Origin: Planctomycetaceae bacterium
GTDB taxonomy: Bacteria > Planctomycetota > Planctomycetia > Pirellulales > Pirellulaceae
DNA: 50,223 nt
NCBI GenBank assembly: GCA_002709225.1
Contig: PAQH01000001.1
Span: 5,809 to 56,031, forward strand
Direction of reading: 5' to 3'
Made by a program: the position numbers and the translations under genes. Within the stretch, counting starts at the first letter, position 1, and each line of letters opens with the position of its first letter. The notes beneath the pieces are model-generated. The model did not search any database. It saw nothing but the letters and a program-made list of their open reading frames with translations, and was not told the DNA's origin. This document shows, one piece after another, positions 7,800 through 18,526 of the stretch.

Positions 7800-9431
7800 A
7801 TGAGATATTCCGCCCTGGGAAACTGGCGCCGTTGGGACGCACTGTTGCTCGCACTGCCCCCTCTCCTGGCAGTAAGCACCCTCGTCACAATCTCAGGTTG
7901 TGGTGACAGTGCTAACTCGCCCGACACGACGGTCCAGCGATTTGAACCCGCCGACCCGGAGCCAGCCGCAGTAGACACAACGACGACAGATACAACGACG
8001 ACACAAGATCCAGCGACGACACCAGGGCAATCGCCAGCCGCAGTACCGGCTGGTGCGGCGGCCGTACAGGGGACCAATCCGCCGCCTAGTGTGGCTGCTC
8101 CGCAGATAGTAGAGTCAGCCGCTCCAGCAGCACCCTCAACAGATCCGGCTGCCGCCGATCCAACCGGTTCCCAGCCGACCGCGCCTCCTCAACCCAACAC
8201 CGACGAAGCGAGTGTCGAGCAGGCGGAGGCACTCTTAAAAACAGCTGGTGCATTTTATGCCAAGGCCCAATCCATTCAGGTTGACACGGAACTGGCGCTG
8301 CAACAGGAGGTAGGAGGCAACGCACAGAAAATGGCCCAACAGCGGAAATTCGCACTCGAAAAACCCAACAAGTGGGTGATTACCACTGAGGGCGGACCCA
8401 GCTCAATCGACATGATCTCTGACGGCAAAACTCTGGTACAGTTTAACCGGCAGCAAAATAGCTATCTGGAAATGGACGCACCTGAAACACTCGGGGCGCT
8501 ACTGGGAGCATCATCGCAAGGGCCAGCGGCCTCCCAACTTCTTTCGCAGGCCGGGATGTTCTTCGGAAAGCTGATTGGTGAGGACCCATACCAGGCATTG
8601 CGAGAACATGCGACCCAAGTCGGCTACCTCGGTCAGGAAGAAATCGCGGGAAAAAAGGCGCATCGTGTAGTCATTTCGTCTCCTATTTTTCGATCGGATT
8701 TCTGGATCAGCGCCGGACCCGAACCGCTGATCTTGAAAGTCGATTCTGACCTGTCATTGGCGATCAAAACACTGATCCCTCCGGGGGCCAATCAAGGCGA
8801 TGTGCGAATGACCGTCTCGGAATCCTTCCACAACTGGCGTATCAATCAAGAAATTCCCGCCGAGACTTTTGCCTTCAATCCGCCGCCGGGCGCCAAAAAA
8901 ATCGATCCTGGAGCTCTGGGAGGCGCCCCACCTGATGCAGGACCCAAAGTTGGCCAGGAAGCACCAGAGATTGATGGTGCGGACTTGGATGGCGCTCCCT
9001 TCAAGTTGTCCGATTATCGAGGGAAGGTCGTAATGTTGACCTTCTGGGGTGACTGGTGAGGTGCCTGCAAAAGGATGATTCCACACGAGCGGTCGCTCGT
9101 GCAAAAGCTACAGGGCCGGCCATTTGCGTTTATCGGCGTGAACAGCGACCCCAAAGAAACAGCGCTCGCATCCGTAGAACGCAACAAAATCAATTGGCGT
9201 TCCTTCTGGGATGGCGGCTCACCAAGCGGACCGATTGCCACCGCCTACCAGGTTCAGTACTGGCCGGCCATCTATTTGATTGATGGCAATGGAATTATCC
9301 AGCACAAGAATCTGCGCGGCGCGGAATTGGACCAAGCCCTGGACGAAATGCTCGCCGAACTGGAAACGACAACTCCAGACAAGGAAACCCCGCCGGCTAC
9401 GGAAGAGCCCAGCGAGAAACCAGCACCCTGA
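7800..9431 (+). CDS. candidate selenoprotein: lipoprotein with LolA-like/DUF2092-type domain and thioredoxin domain, in-frame TGA at Sec420
   Basis: Read through one TGA (9057-9059), the frame encodes 543 residues. ATG 7800 starts a lipoprotein signal (SGC lipobox near residue 35), then a Pro/Thr/Ala-rich linker to about residue 135. A LolA-like beta domain of the planctomycete DUF2092 type follows (about 140-365). A TlpA/AhpC-type thioredoxin domain covers about 375-515: VGQEAPEIDGADL, then VVMLTFWGDW-U-GAC, then FIGVNSD, and the cis-Pro in YWPAIYLID. The tail is acidic and Pro-rich. The TGA replaces the first, nucleophilic Cys of the active-site CxxC; the second Cys (423) is present. The 124 codons after the TGA are open and keep conserved thioredoxin residues. 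A SECIS-like hairpin lies at 9084-9101. If the TGA is a true stop, the product is a 419-aa protein cut off just before the active site. Translation as Sec is inferred; no sel genes are in this window. Confidence 0.75.
9057..9101 (+). promoter_or_regulatory. putative bacterial SECIS element (UGA plus downstream hairpin)
   Basis: After TGA 9057-9059 there are 24 nt, then a perfect 7-bp stem, CACGAGC (9084-9090) with GCTCGTG (9095-9101), closed by the tetraloop GGTC (9091-9094). The E. coli fdhF SECIS carries the same GGUC apical sequence, which SelB recognises. The loop begins 31 nt after the UGA, longer than in fdhF (18 nt) but, as I recall, within the spacing accepted for bacterial SECIS elements. 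No bulged U is visible in the stem. The hairpin encodes residues H-E-R-S-L-V, which may be conserved for protein reasons, so part of the pairing could be chance. Confidence 0.6.
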
Positions 9432-9504
9432 GTGCCCTGTTGCTGCCTTAGTGGTGTACCTCGTGGTCCGCGCTCTGCCTGGCGCTCGAGTCGGTCGGCG
9501 CTGG

Positions 9505-10335
9505 TCATCGTGAGTCGAGTGGTAGTCCCGAGCGCTGCAGATAATTCCTGCTGGACTCCAAGGCAGACCAGACCCGCGGGCCTGGCGCGATCTCAAACAA
9601 ACCAGGGCAATCGAAACCCTGTCGGACAATGCAGTCGCTCAGTGCCCGCCAATCAAGCTCACCGGCTGCCATTCGATCGAGAACCTGGCCTCCCTGCCTT
9701 TGCTTGAAATGGATCATGGAAACCGATTGTGGGTCAAGTGACCCCGTCACTGCCAGCGGATCAATGTGATCATCGGGAAATAAAAGATTGCAGGGATCGA
9801 AGCAGAGTTGCAAGCAATCCGCTGCGGGTCCCAACAACGCGCGGGCCGCCGCAAAAACATCAAGAAAGGAACCCCATGGTTGGAGCGAATGCTCCACCGA
9901 AAGACGACCGCCTCGCTCGTTCAAGAAACCCGCCAGGCGGACCAGGTTCGTGGCCACTTGCGAAGTACTCGTGGTGGCAAACTCCTCCGCCGTAGTATGA
10001 AGATCCACCAGGCGGAGATGGGGGCCAGCCGCGCCGGTAACCGCGCACGCCGCTGCGCACGCCGCCACGAATAGCGGATCATCTGGACATAAGTCGGGGC
10101 TCAAGAAACCGATTGAAATAGCTAGATTGAATCGGACTTCAGGAAATTGCGCCGCCAGTTGTGCCAGCGGCTCTTGAGCCGGAATCTGTTGAGCATCTTC
10201 GTATGCCCCGAGACTCCCCTGTCGCAGCTCGACTGCCTGAAATCCATTCTCTACCGCCCGCGCGATCAGCGACTCCAGTGACTCATTCTGGGCAAATTGC
10301 GCGCCCCAGCAATTACTTACCAATCCGCTAATCAT
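9505..10335 (-). CDS. sugar phosphate isomerase/epimerase-like TIM-barrel protein
   Basis: This 276-aa protein has the pattern of the AP-endonuclease-2/xylose isomerase-like TIM-barrel superfamily. ENGFQAVELRQGS appears early, VRFNLAISIGF on the third strand, RLSVEHSLQPWGSF with a metal-ligand Glu in the middle, LCFDPCNLLF, and SMIHFKQRQGG near the C terminus. These positions usually supply Glu, Asp and His ligands for a divalent metal. Family members isomerise or epimerise sugars or inositols; the substrate here is unknown. It is followed on the complementary strand side by the PfkB kinase (52 nt apart, same direction), consistent with a small sugar-related unit. Start is ATG 10335. Confidence 0.8.
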   Translation of the reverse strand: MISGLVSNCWGAQFAQNESLESLIARAVENGFQAVELRQGSLGAYEDAQQIPAQEPLAQLAAQFPEVRFNLAISIGFLSPDLCPDDPLFVAACAAACAVTGAAGPHLRLVDLHTTAEEFATTSTSQVATNLVRLAGFLNERGGRLSVEHSLQPWGSFLDVFAAARALLGPAADCLQLCFDPCNLLFPDDHIDPLAVTGSLDPQSVSMIHFKQRQGGQVLDRMAAGELDWRALSDCIVRQGFDCPGLFEIAPGPRVWSALESSRNYLQRSGLPLDSR

Positions 10336-10387
10336 AGCACCCGCTCCCCTGCCGCGGTCATGGCGATCTTGTGACCTTACACGGTTG

Positions 10388-11290
10388 TTAGTCGCGATCT
10401 AAGGACTCACCTGTCCTCCAGAACACTTCCGCCAAGTGTTCTGGTAAAGGGGGTGCGCCGCCTGCTTGTGTACAAACGTATGCCGCCAGTTGACAGGCGG
10501 CGCGATTAACCTCCACTAACGGGTCGCCACGCAACAGGCCCACCACCAAAGCCGCGGTGTACATATCGCCCGCGCCTACCGTATCCTCAACGTGAACAGG
10601 CGGAGGCCTGTATTCGCAGTGCTCCCGTGCTGTGACCAGCATAGCCCCATCCGGACCACGAGTTAGCGCCACGCAGTCAAACGTGAAGGCTTCTCTCAAT
10701 TGCTGCAACATCTCGTCTGTCTCGCCCGACAAGCGATACCGCTGTTCAAGCTCCTCTAGTTCTTCCGTGTTCAATTTAAGCACATTCGCCCGGTTCAGCG
10801 ATTCTCGCAGCGTCATGTCGTTGTAGTAGGGTGGACGCAAATTGAGGTCCAACACTCGTAGCGCTGTCTGGGAAGTGGCGTCCAGAAACTGGTAAATAGT
10901 GCGCTGCGCCGCGTCCTGTCGCTGCCCGAGAGTACCGAAACAGACCGCTTCCACTTGGGGAGCTAATTCCATTAGTTCCTGCGCGCCGTCGAGATGGTCC
11001 CAGGCCTCATCTTGTCCAAATGTGTAGTGAGCGACACCGTTTTCATCCAGTGTTACTTGAACCTGACCGGTAGGGAATCGGTCGCTCTGGCCTACAAAAC
11101 GTGTCGATAAGCGGGGGCGCTGAAGTACTTTGTAAGCCTGCTTTCCAAGCGCGTCGTCACCTACTCGACTGACTAGGAAAACCTTCGCACCCAAGGCCGC
11201 AGCGTGACAGGCAAAGTTGGCCGGCGCGCCACCAAAGCGACGCCCGTGAGGAAAGACATCCCAGAGAATCTCTCCGAGGCTGGCGATCAT
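10388..11290 (-). CDS. PfkB-family carbohydrate kinase (fructokinase-like)
   Basis: This 300-aa ribokinase/PfkB-family protein starts with MIASLGEILWDVFP. It carries the substrate-binding signature GGAPANFACHAAALG, VSRVGDDALG, and the C-terminal ATP/anion-hole signature DTVGAGDMYTAAL, in which the Asp is the catalytic base. The form of the N-terminal signature is closest to fructokinases. It phosphorylates a sugar with ATP; the exact sugar is inferred only. The frame is open to a TTG at 11329, but ATG 11290 starts directly before the conserved GEIL segment. It lies upstream of, and in the same direction as, the isomerase-like gene at 9505. Confidence 0.88.
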   Translation of the reverse strand: MIASLGEILWDVFPHGRRFGGAPANFACHAAALGAKVFLVSRVGDDALGKQAYKVLQRPRLSTRFVGQSDRFPTGQVQVTLDENGVAHYTFGQDEAWDHLDGAQELMELAPQVEAVCFGTLGQRQDAAQRTIYQFLDATSQTALRVLDLNLRPPYYNDMTLRESLNRANVLKLNTEELEELEQRYRLSGETDEMLQQLREAFTFDCVALTRGPDGAMLVTAREHCEYRPPPVHVEDTVGAGDMYTAALVVGLLRGDPLVEVNRAACQLAAYVCTQAGGAPPLPEHLAEVFWRTGESLDRD

Positions 11291-11390
11291 CGGCCGGGCC
11301 GAACCGGTAATGGACCCCTGGCTGCTCAATCCTATTACCCATCATTAACCCGTCGCTACCGAGATACGTGGGTCTCCCTGAGTTCCGTAA

Positions 11391-12866
11391 TCAAACCCGT
11401 GTTAGGCCCGCTATCGACCGGCCATGGTAGATGTGATGCGGGCGGTCGACTTCGTCATACCAGGCCGCCGTAGGCGGGATCCCCAAACATTCATAAATGG
11501 TGGCTGCCATATTTTCAGGCTTTTGCGGATTGTCGGCTGGATAGGCCGCGATCTTGTCGCTGGCACCGATCACGTTACCCCCTTGGACACCACCACCGGC
11601 AAAAAAGAGTGTCTGCACCGCGCCCCAATGGTCGCGCCCTGGCTGATGGTACGAATCGGCCAATAACGAGAGCTTCGGGGTTCTGCCAAATTCGCCGCCC
11701 ATCACGATTAATGTCTCGTCGAGCAGTCCCTTGGACTGAAGATCGTCTAGGAGTGCTGAGAGTGCTCGATCTGTTGGTGGCAGCAGTTTTTCGCGCAATC
11801 TCCAGAATGCCTCTCCATGTGTATCCCATCCCTCATTATTCCCCAGATTGACTTGAATCAGATTGACACCCGATTCGACCAGCCGTGACGCCATCAGCAA
11901 GGACCAACCAAAACTGTTGCGTCCGTAGCGCTCCTGGGTTTCCTCGTCAACCTTTGTCACATCAATCGCCCGCCGCACGGCGCCGCTGCTGAGCAATGAA
12001 ATCGCCGATTGTCGCTGGCGATCGTAACCGCTGACTTGTGCCGAATCTTCCAGAGCGCGTCGCTGCCCGTCGATCGTTTGCAGCAATTGAAGACGGCCCT
12101 CGAATCGTCCCGCGCCCATACTTGCCGGCAGCTTGAGATTCGGTGCCTGAAAAACCGTGGGCGTTACGCTCTTAGGCTTTTGTTTAGGCAGCTGGTAAAA
12201 AGTGTACTCCGGATACGCGCCTCTCCAAAAAGGATCTCCATAGGCAGTCGCTTCAACGAAGAATGGGTCACGATGACGACCCATCTGGCCACCGTAGGCC
12301 CCAGGAATGACACCCCCTCCCCAATGAATGAGTCGCTCAGGCAGTACCACCGCCGGTGGCAAGTTATGGTTTCGTGCGGGCAGCGCGTCCCCCACTATGG
12401 AAGCGATCGAAGGCCAATCACTGGGCCGCGGTTTGCGATCACCTTGAAAACCGGGCGAACGAACCGACCGACCGGTCAACATAAAATAGTGACCCAGCGT
12501 GTGCCCGTTGGTGGGATGGGTTAGCGATCGTACCAGTGCCCAATGTTGGCTGCGTTGCGCCAGCATCGGCAAATGCTCGCAGATTTCGATCCCGGGAGTC
12601 TGGGTGGCGATCGGTTTGAATTCACCTCGCACGTCATCCGGTGCATCCGGCTTCAAATCAAAACTATCCTGTTGAGCCAAGCCGCCGGAAAGAAAAATGT
12701 AGATGCACGATCGAGCGGTACCCGCTCGGGAGACGCCCCCTGCCACGCGCGGTGCCGCGCGGAGGCCCTCAAGATGATTGAGCCCCATTCCAAGCATTCC
12801 CACGGCGCCAGCCTGGACAGCCGTTCGCCGCGACCAACCGGGATGGTTCCAACGCTGTTCGCTCAT
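11391..12866 (-). CDS. DUF1501 secreted protein (sulfatase/alkaline-phosphatase-like fold)
   Basis: This 491-aa protein begins with a Tat-like leader (SRRTAVQAGAVGMLGMG). It shows the DUF1501 landmarks: ARSCIYIFLSGGLAQQDSFD, DLKPDAPDDVRGEF, the LVRSLTHPTNGHTLGHY region, NEGWDTHGEAF, and near the C terminus GGEFGRTPKL and GRDHWGA. GGAG lies 8 nt before ATG 12866. DUF1501 proteins are abundant in planctomycetes, usually exported, and often paired with cytochrome-containing DUF1549/DUF1553 proteins; no such partner is adjacent here. The biochemical role is not established. It is the first of four DUF1501 copies in this window and is not adjacent to the others. Confidence 0.92.
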   Translation of the reverse strand: MSEQRWNHPGWSRRTAVQAGAVGMLGMGLNHLEGLRAAPRVAGGVSRAGTARSCIYIFLSGGLAQQDSFDLKPDAPDDVRGEFKPIATQTPGIEICEHLPMLAQRSQHWALVRSLTHPTNGHTLGHYFMLTGRSVRSPGFQGDRKPRPSDWPSIASIVGDALPARNHNLPPAVVLPERLIHWGGGVIPGAYGGQMGRHRDPFFVEATAYGDPFWRGAYPEYTFYQLPKQKPKSVTPTVFQAPNLKLPASMGAGRFEGRLQLLQTIDGQRRALEDSAQVSGYDRQRQSAISLLSSGAVRRAIDVTKVDEETQERYGRNSFGWSLLMASRLVESGVNLIQVNLGNNEGWDTHGEAFWRLREKLLPPTDRALSALLDDLQSKGLLDETLIVMGGEFGRTPKLSLLADSYHQPGRDHWGAVQTLFFAGGGVQGGNVIGASDKIAAYPADNPQKPENMAATIYECLGIPPTAAWYDEVDRPHHIYHGRSIAGLTRV

Positions 12867-13001
12867 GGTTCATTCTCCGTAGAAAGGGCCGCTTACTCGC
12901 AGTATACCGTCCTTTCGACCAGAAAGCGGGGCCTCTTTACCCAAACAACCGCTTGTGTTGTTCCCTCGCGTTTAATCCCTAACCTACCACCAAACAAGGA
13001 G

Positions 13002-15533
<2,532 letters not shown>

Positions 15534-15580
15534 CCGGAAACCGCCACCGGCGCTGCCTGTGGAGTTACGATGCCCAGCTG

Positions 15581-15976
15581 CTACGTTTGTTCTGTCGCCA
15601 TCTCGCCGACACGAAATCTCAGATTTTTGAATTCTACACCTTGTTCGTTTTCCGCCAGTTGCCGCAGGAGCTGGTGTTTGCGGAAGGTTAACTCTTGTAA
15701 CACAGTCGAGTTCCGCACCAGCACTTCCAAGACACCGCGTCGCAGTGTGCCCGGACGACTATCCTCAGCCCACTCTGGCCCCACCACCGAGCGCCAAAAA
15801 GCCTGCAATTCGGTCACTGCCTGAATCTGGGCATAGCCCCGCCGTGACAAGTGACGACTCATCACCTCTCGCACGTGGCGCGGGACTCGAAACCCCATTC
15901 GGCGGAGCTCAATTTCCCGACCGAGGATCTCGAGATCCTGAGACTGTTGTGCGGTCAACTTTGCTCGCCGAGGCAC
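15581..15976 (-). CDS. dciA: DciA-like DUF721 protein (replicative helicase loader/operator)
   Basis: This 131-aa protein belongs by sequence pattern and position to the DUF721/DciA family. The core LQAFWRSVVGPEWAEDSRPGTLRRG is a typical DUF721 stretch, in which a W-x-x-x-x-G motif is followed by a strand such as GVLEVLVRNSTVLQEL, then NLRFRVG. DciA interacts with the replicative helicase DnaB in bacteria lacking DnaC/DnaI. Its GTG start (15976-15974) overlaps the dnaN stop in TAGTG, so translation is likely coupled. It sits between dnaN and gyrB, where recF is found in many other bacteria. Confidence 0.85.
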   Translation of the reverse strand: MPRRAKLTAQQSQDLEILGREIELRRMGFRVPRHVREVMSRHLSRRGYAQIQAVTELQAFWRSVVGPEWAEDSRPGTLRRGVLEVLVRNSTVLQELTFRKHQLLRQLAENEQGVEFKNLRFRVGEMATEQT

Positions 15977-17100
15977 TACTTGTGCTCCCGTGCTAATGGC
16001 ATCACGACATAACCGTAGCCGTCATCCGTCGTAAACAAAGCAGCCGACTCACTGTCTTCAATCTCGACCGAAAAAGTCTTCTCCACATCCAATACTCGCA
16101 AGAACTCCTCAACATAACGGTGGTCTAATGTCACCGTCACCGGATTACCTTCGTACGAAATCGGCAAATCTACGCGTGACTGCCCAACCTCCGCCGTGGT
16201 CGCTGACAACACCAGTCCACCTTCGGCAAAGGTGAAGTCAATTCCCCGACTTTCCAGGTTCGCTACGACGGCGGCCTGACGCAAAGATTGCAACATCGGC
16301 CCTACGGCAATCTCAATCGTGACAGCATCCTTGCGTACCGGGAACACCTCGCGCCACTTGGGGAACCGACCCTCGACAAGCCGTGAATAAACAATCACGC
16401 GCGAACTACGAACCAATACATGGTTCGGATGAACGGCAATCTGAACCTGGGCGTCACCGTCCGACAACGTCCGTTCCATTAACTGCATGGCCCGCGTCGG
16501 CACAATTGTCATCGCCTCGCCTGGCTGATGCTCGTTAACCGATTTGGCGGGCCCTTCCATCTTCGCCAGGCGGCGGCCATCCGTACCAACGCCTACCAAG
16601 CTGTCGTCCGCAAATTCCAACAGTACACCACCCAGCGCGTAGCGACTACTTTCCGTATCTGTGGCGAACAGCGTACGGCGAATCAGCTCGCGAAATAGCC
16701 TGGCTGGGAGTTCGTGGAACTGCTCCTCTTCGAAAGTTGGAACTTCGGGAAACTCTTCTGGATTAACCAGTGGTAACTTGTATTCACTTCGCTCTCCCCG
16801 CACCGTAACACCCTGTAGATCGACTTCAATCTTCAGGGTTTCGTCGGCAGATTCGCGCAACAAAGAGCCGAACTCCTTGACAGGTAACACAACGCTACCG
16901 GCAACTTCAACCTGAATTTCTGGCACTTCGATACGGATCCCGATATCCATATCCGTTGCCATCAAAACCGCAGTCTGCTCTACGACGGCGAGCTTGAGAT
17001 GCTTAAGGATCTCTTTGGGGCTCCGTGAAGGAACAACCGTTCCGGCGGATTGAACGGCGGAAAGCAGCTGTTCTCGGTTGCATTCAACTTTCATCGGCAT
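15976..17100 (-). CDS. dnaN: DNA polymerase III subunit beta (sliding clamp)
   Basis: This 374-aa sliding clamp tethers DNA polymerase III to DNA as a ring-shaped dimer. Three successive clamp domains are visible. The first starts MKVECNREQLLSAVQS and includes VAGSVVLPVKEF. The second contains FATDTESSRYALGGVLLEF and the GTDGRRLAKMEG stretch typical of DnaN. The third ends in DDGYGYVVMPLAREHK, close to the usual C-terminal MPMR-like motif that contributes to the peptide-binding cleft. Length matches the family. It lies 163 nt after dnaA, and its stop codon overlaps dciA. Confidence 0.97.
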   Translation of the reverse strand: MPMKVECNREQLLSAVQSAGTVVPSRSPKEILKHLKLAVVEQTAVLMATDMDIGIRIEVPEIQVEVAGSVVLPVKEFGSLLRESADETLKIEVDLQGVTVRGERSEYKLPLVNPEEFPEVPTFEEEQFHELPARLFRELIRRTLFATDTESSRYALGGVLLEFADDSLVGVGTDGRRLAKMEGPAKSVNEHQPGEAMTIVPTRAMQLMERTLSDGDAQVQIAVHPNHVLVRSSRVIVYSRLVEGRFPKWREVFPVRKDAVTIEIAVGPMLQSLRQAAVVANLESRGIDFTFAEGGLVLSATTAEVGQSRVDLPISYEGNPVTVTLDHRYVEEFLRVLDVEKTFSVEIEDSESAALFTTDDGYGYVVMPLAREHK

Positions 17101-17420
17101 TTGCCTTTCCGAAACATATGCCGGGAGCGGTGCCAGGCGTCACGGCTCCCTGTTCTATAAATAGAATTAGCTGCCATAACAGCAGTATTAATCTGTCTGT
17201 GAAAGTGTTGATATCTTTGCCAATACCAACGAAATCCCAGACAAATTCGTGGTTTAGTGTGTTTCAGGCTTCGTGGAATACCTGTTGGTAGCAAGTTTGT
17301 AACGGGTCAGGATGTTGTGTTTCCGGAGACAAGTTTTCCGTTGTCCGGTGCTGGCTGTTGGGTACGCCCTGGTCTGACGTCAGCAAGGTGACATCAGCTG
17401 ACGGGTTATCCACAGCCGGA
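17101..17420. other. candidate replication origin region (oriC)
   Basis: Between dnaN and the last codons of dnaA the DNA is AT-rich: 65 of 100 bases are A/T at 17151-17250 by hand count, clearly above the flanking genes. It contains a perfect 14-bp palindromic sequence, TTCTATAAATAGAA (17153-17166). A perfect DnaA box and TGAC-containing repeats lie at its dnaA end (17375-17414). Position beside dnaA/dnaN is typical of bacterial origins. Only one consensus DnaA box is visible, so the assignment is tentative. Confidence 0.35.
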
Positions 17421-18457
17421 TCGTCGCCGGTCAGGAGACCCAGATCGACAAGCTGGCGGTGCAGCAAGGGTTCTTGCGCGACCAACAGTTTGGCCTGTCC
17501 GATGGCGTGTAAGACCGTCGAGTGGTCGCGCTTGCCAAAATAGCACCCGATCTTTTGCAGGCTCAATCTGGTGTTGTAACGAACCAGGAGCATGGCAATA
17601 CTTCGGGCACGTACGATATGACGGCGGCGGCTGGAACCTCGTATGGCGCGAACGCTGACCTTCGATTGGGCAGCGACCGCCGAAACGATTGCGCGGACAC
17701 CGGGGCGGGGCATCGTAGCGGCGAGCGAGTCCAAGACCTGCTCAAAGCCAATGGGTTCCGCGTGGGGGCCGGCGGCGGCCAACTGGCGTACATGGTGTTC
17801 TAATTGACGTCGCGTGCGACAACGGCTGGCAAGTTCGCCGGTCGCTGAGGGAACCAATTGGATTTCATATGCGTTACACAGTTCTTGGACCAGTAACTGG
17901 CGCCGGGACCGGTCTGGATGCGCCAGCGCAACGGCCAGCCCGCTGGACAGACGACCCGTCAATTGCGGAATCAAAGGGAGCTCTACCAGAGAGGACTTGG
18001 CTGCCAGCACCAACCAACGGTCGGATCGTAGTTCGATCAGCCGCAAGAGTTCGCGCTGGGCCTCTTGTTTTCCAGCCAGCTCAGAGAGATTGTCGATCAA
18101 CCAAAGCGGGCAGGACAGACGCCGCTGGCGAAAATCAATTAAGCCATCTGTCTCCACTGCGCTAGCATACGAACGGGCGAAATCAGCGGCGGTACAATAA
18201 TGGACTTGATCGGCTGGTGCGCGAGCGCTCCAGCGCTGGGAAAACTCCCGTAATAACGAAGTTTTACCCGTGCCACTGGGACCAAAGAACAAGAGTGGGT
18301 TATACTCGGCGCGGGGTGCGTCAGCCAAATCCAGTGCGGCTTGTGCGACGGGATTCGCCGGCGCGGAGTCAAGTGGAGCGGCCACGGTAGCGGCGTCAAT
18401 CGGCTCCAAACCACCTGCTTGCGGGCCTGCGGTTCGTGACTCGAGAAGGGTGTTCAC
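17264..18457 (-). CDS. dnaA: chromosomal replication initiator DnaA, short form
   Basis: This AAA+ initiator binds DnaA boxes and opens the origin. With GTG 18457 it has 397 residues. Domain III starts almost at once: YNPLLFFGPSGTGKTSL is Walker A with Lys at about 65, PLWLIDNLSEL is Walker B with Asp-Asn instead of the usual Asp-Asp, and GRLSSGLAVALAHPD holds the arginine-rich box VII region. Domain IV carries SLQKIGCYFGKRDHSTVLHAI, the DnaA signature. There is no recognisable domain I (the DnaB/DiaA-contact domain). About 60 low-complexity residues follow domain IV. Upstream ATGs at 18610 and 18550 lie within or before the predicted promoter (18527-18555) and inside the preceding gene, so a later start is preferred; the exact start is uncertain. 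Confidence 0.93.
   Translation of the reverse strand: MNTLLESRTAGPQAGGLEPIDAATVAAPLDSAPANPVAQAALDLADAPRAEYNPLLFFGPSGTGKTSLLREFSQRWSARAPADQVHYCTAADFARSYASAVETDGLIDFRQRRLSCPLWLIDNLSELAGKQEAQRELLRLIELRSDRWLVLAAKSSLVELPLIPQLTGRLSSGLAVALAHPDRSRRQLLVQELCNAYEIQLVPSATGELASRCRTRRQLEHHVRQLAAAGPHAEPIGFEQVLDSLAATMPRPGVRAIVSAVAAQSKVSVRAIRGSSRRRHIVRARSIAMLLVRYNTRLSLQKIGCYFGKRDHSTVLHAIGQAKLLVAQEPLLHRQLVDLGLLTGDDPAVDNPSADVTLLTSDQGVPNSQHRTTENLSPETQHPDPLQTCYQQVFHEA
17375..17414. repeat. TGACGTCAGC-type repeats next to a perfect DnaA box
   Basis: TGACGTCAGC (17375-17384), TGACATCAGC (17389-17398) and a partial TGACG (17399-17403) lead into TTATCCACA (17406-17414), an exact consensus DnaA box. They lie within the codons for the low-complexity C-terminal tail of DnaA. 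The box is clear; calling the repeats iterons is inference. Confidence 0.5.
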
Positions 18458-18526
18458 ACGCAGTCCGTAAATAAAGCCGAGCGCCCCCGTAACGCATGGA
18501 AAAACTGTCCGAACGGGGAGGTCCGA

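Noticed and set aside
9075..9431. Separate 118-aa thioredoxin-like gene starting at ATG 9075
   Set aside because: It would begin after both active-site positions, lacks any ribosome site of note and is in the same frame as the upstream gene, so a read-through TGA explains it better.
12009..12524. 171-aa plus-strand frame
   Set aside because: It is antisense to the DUF1501 gene; composition is typical of a shadow frame.
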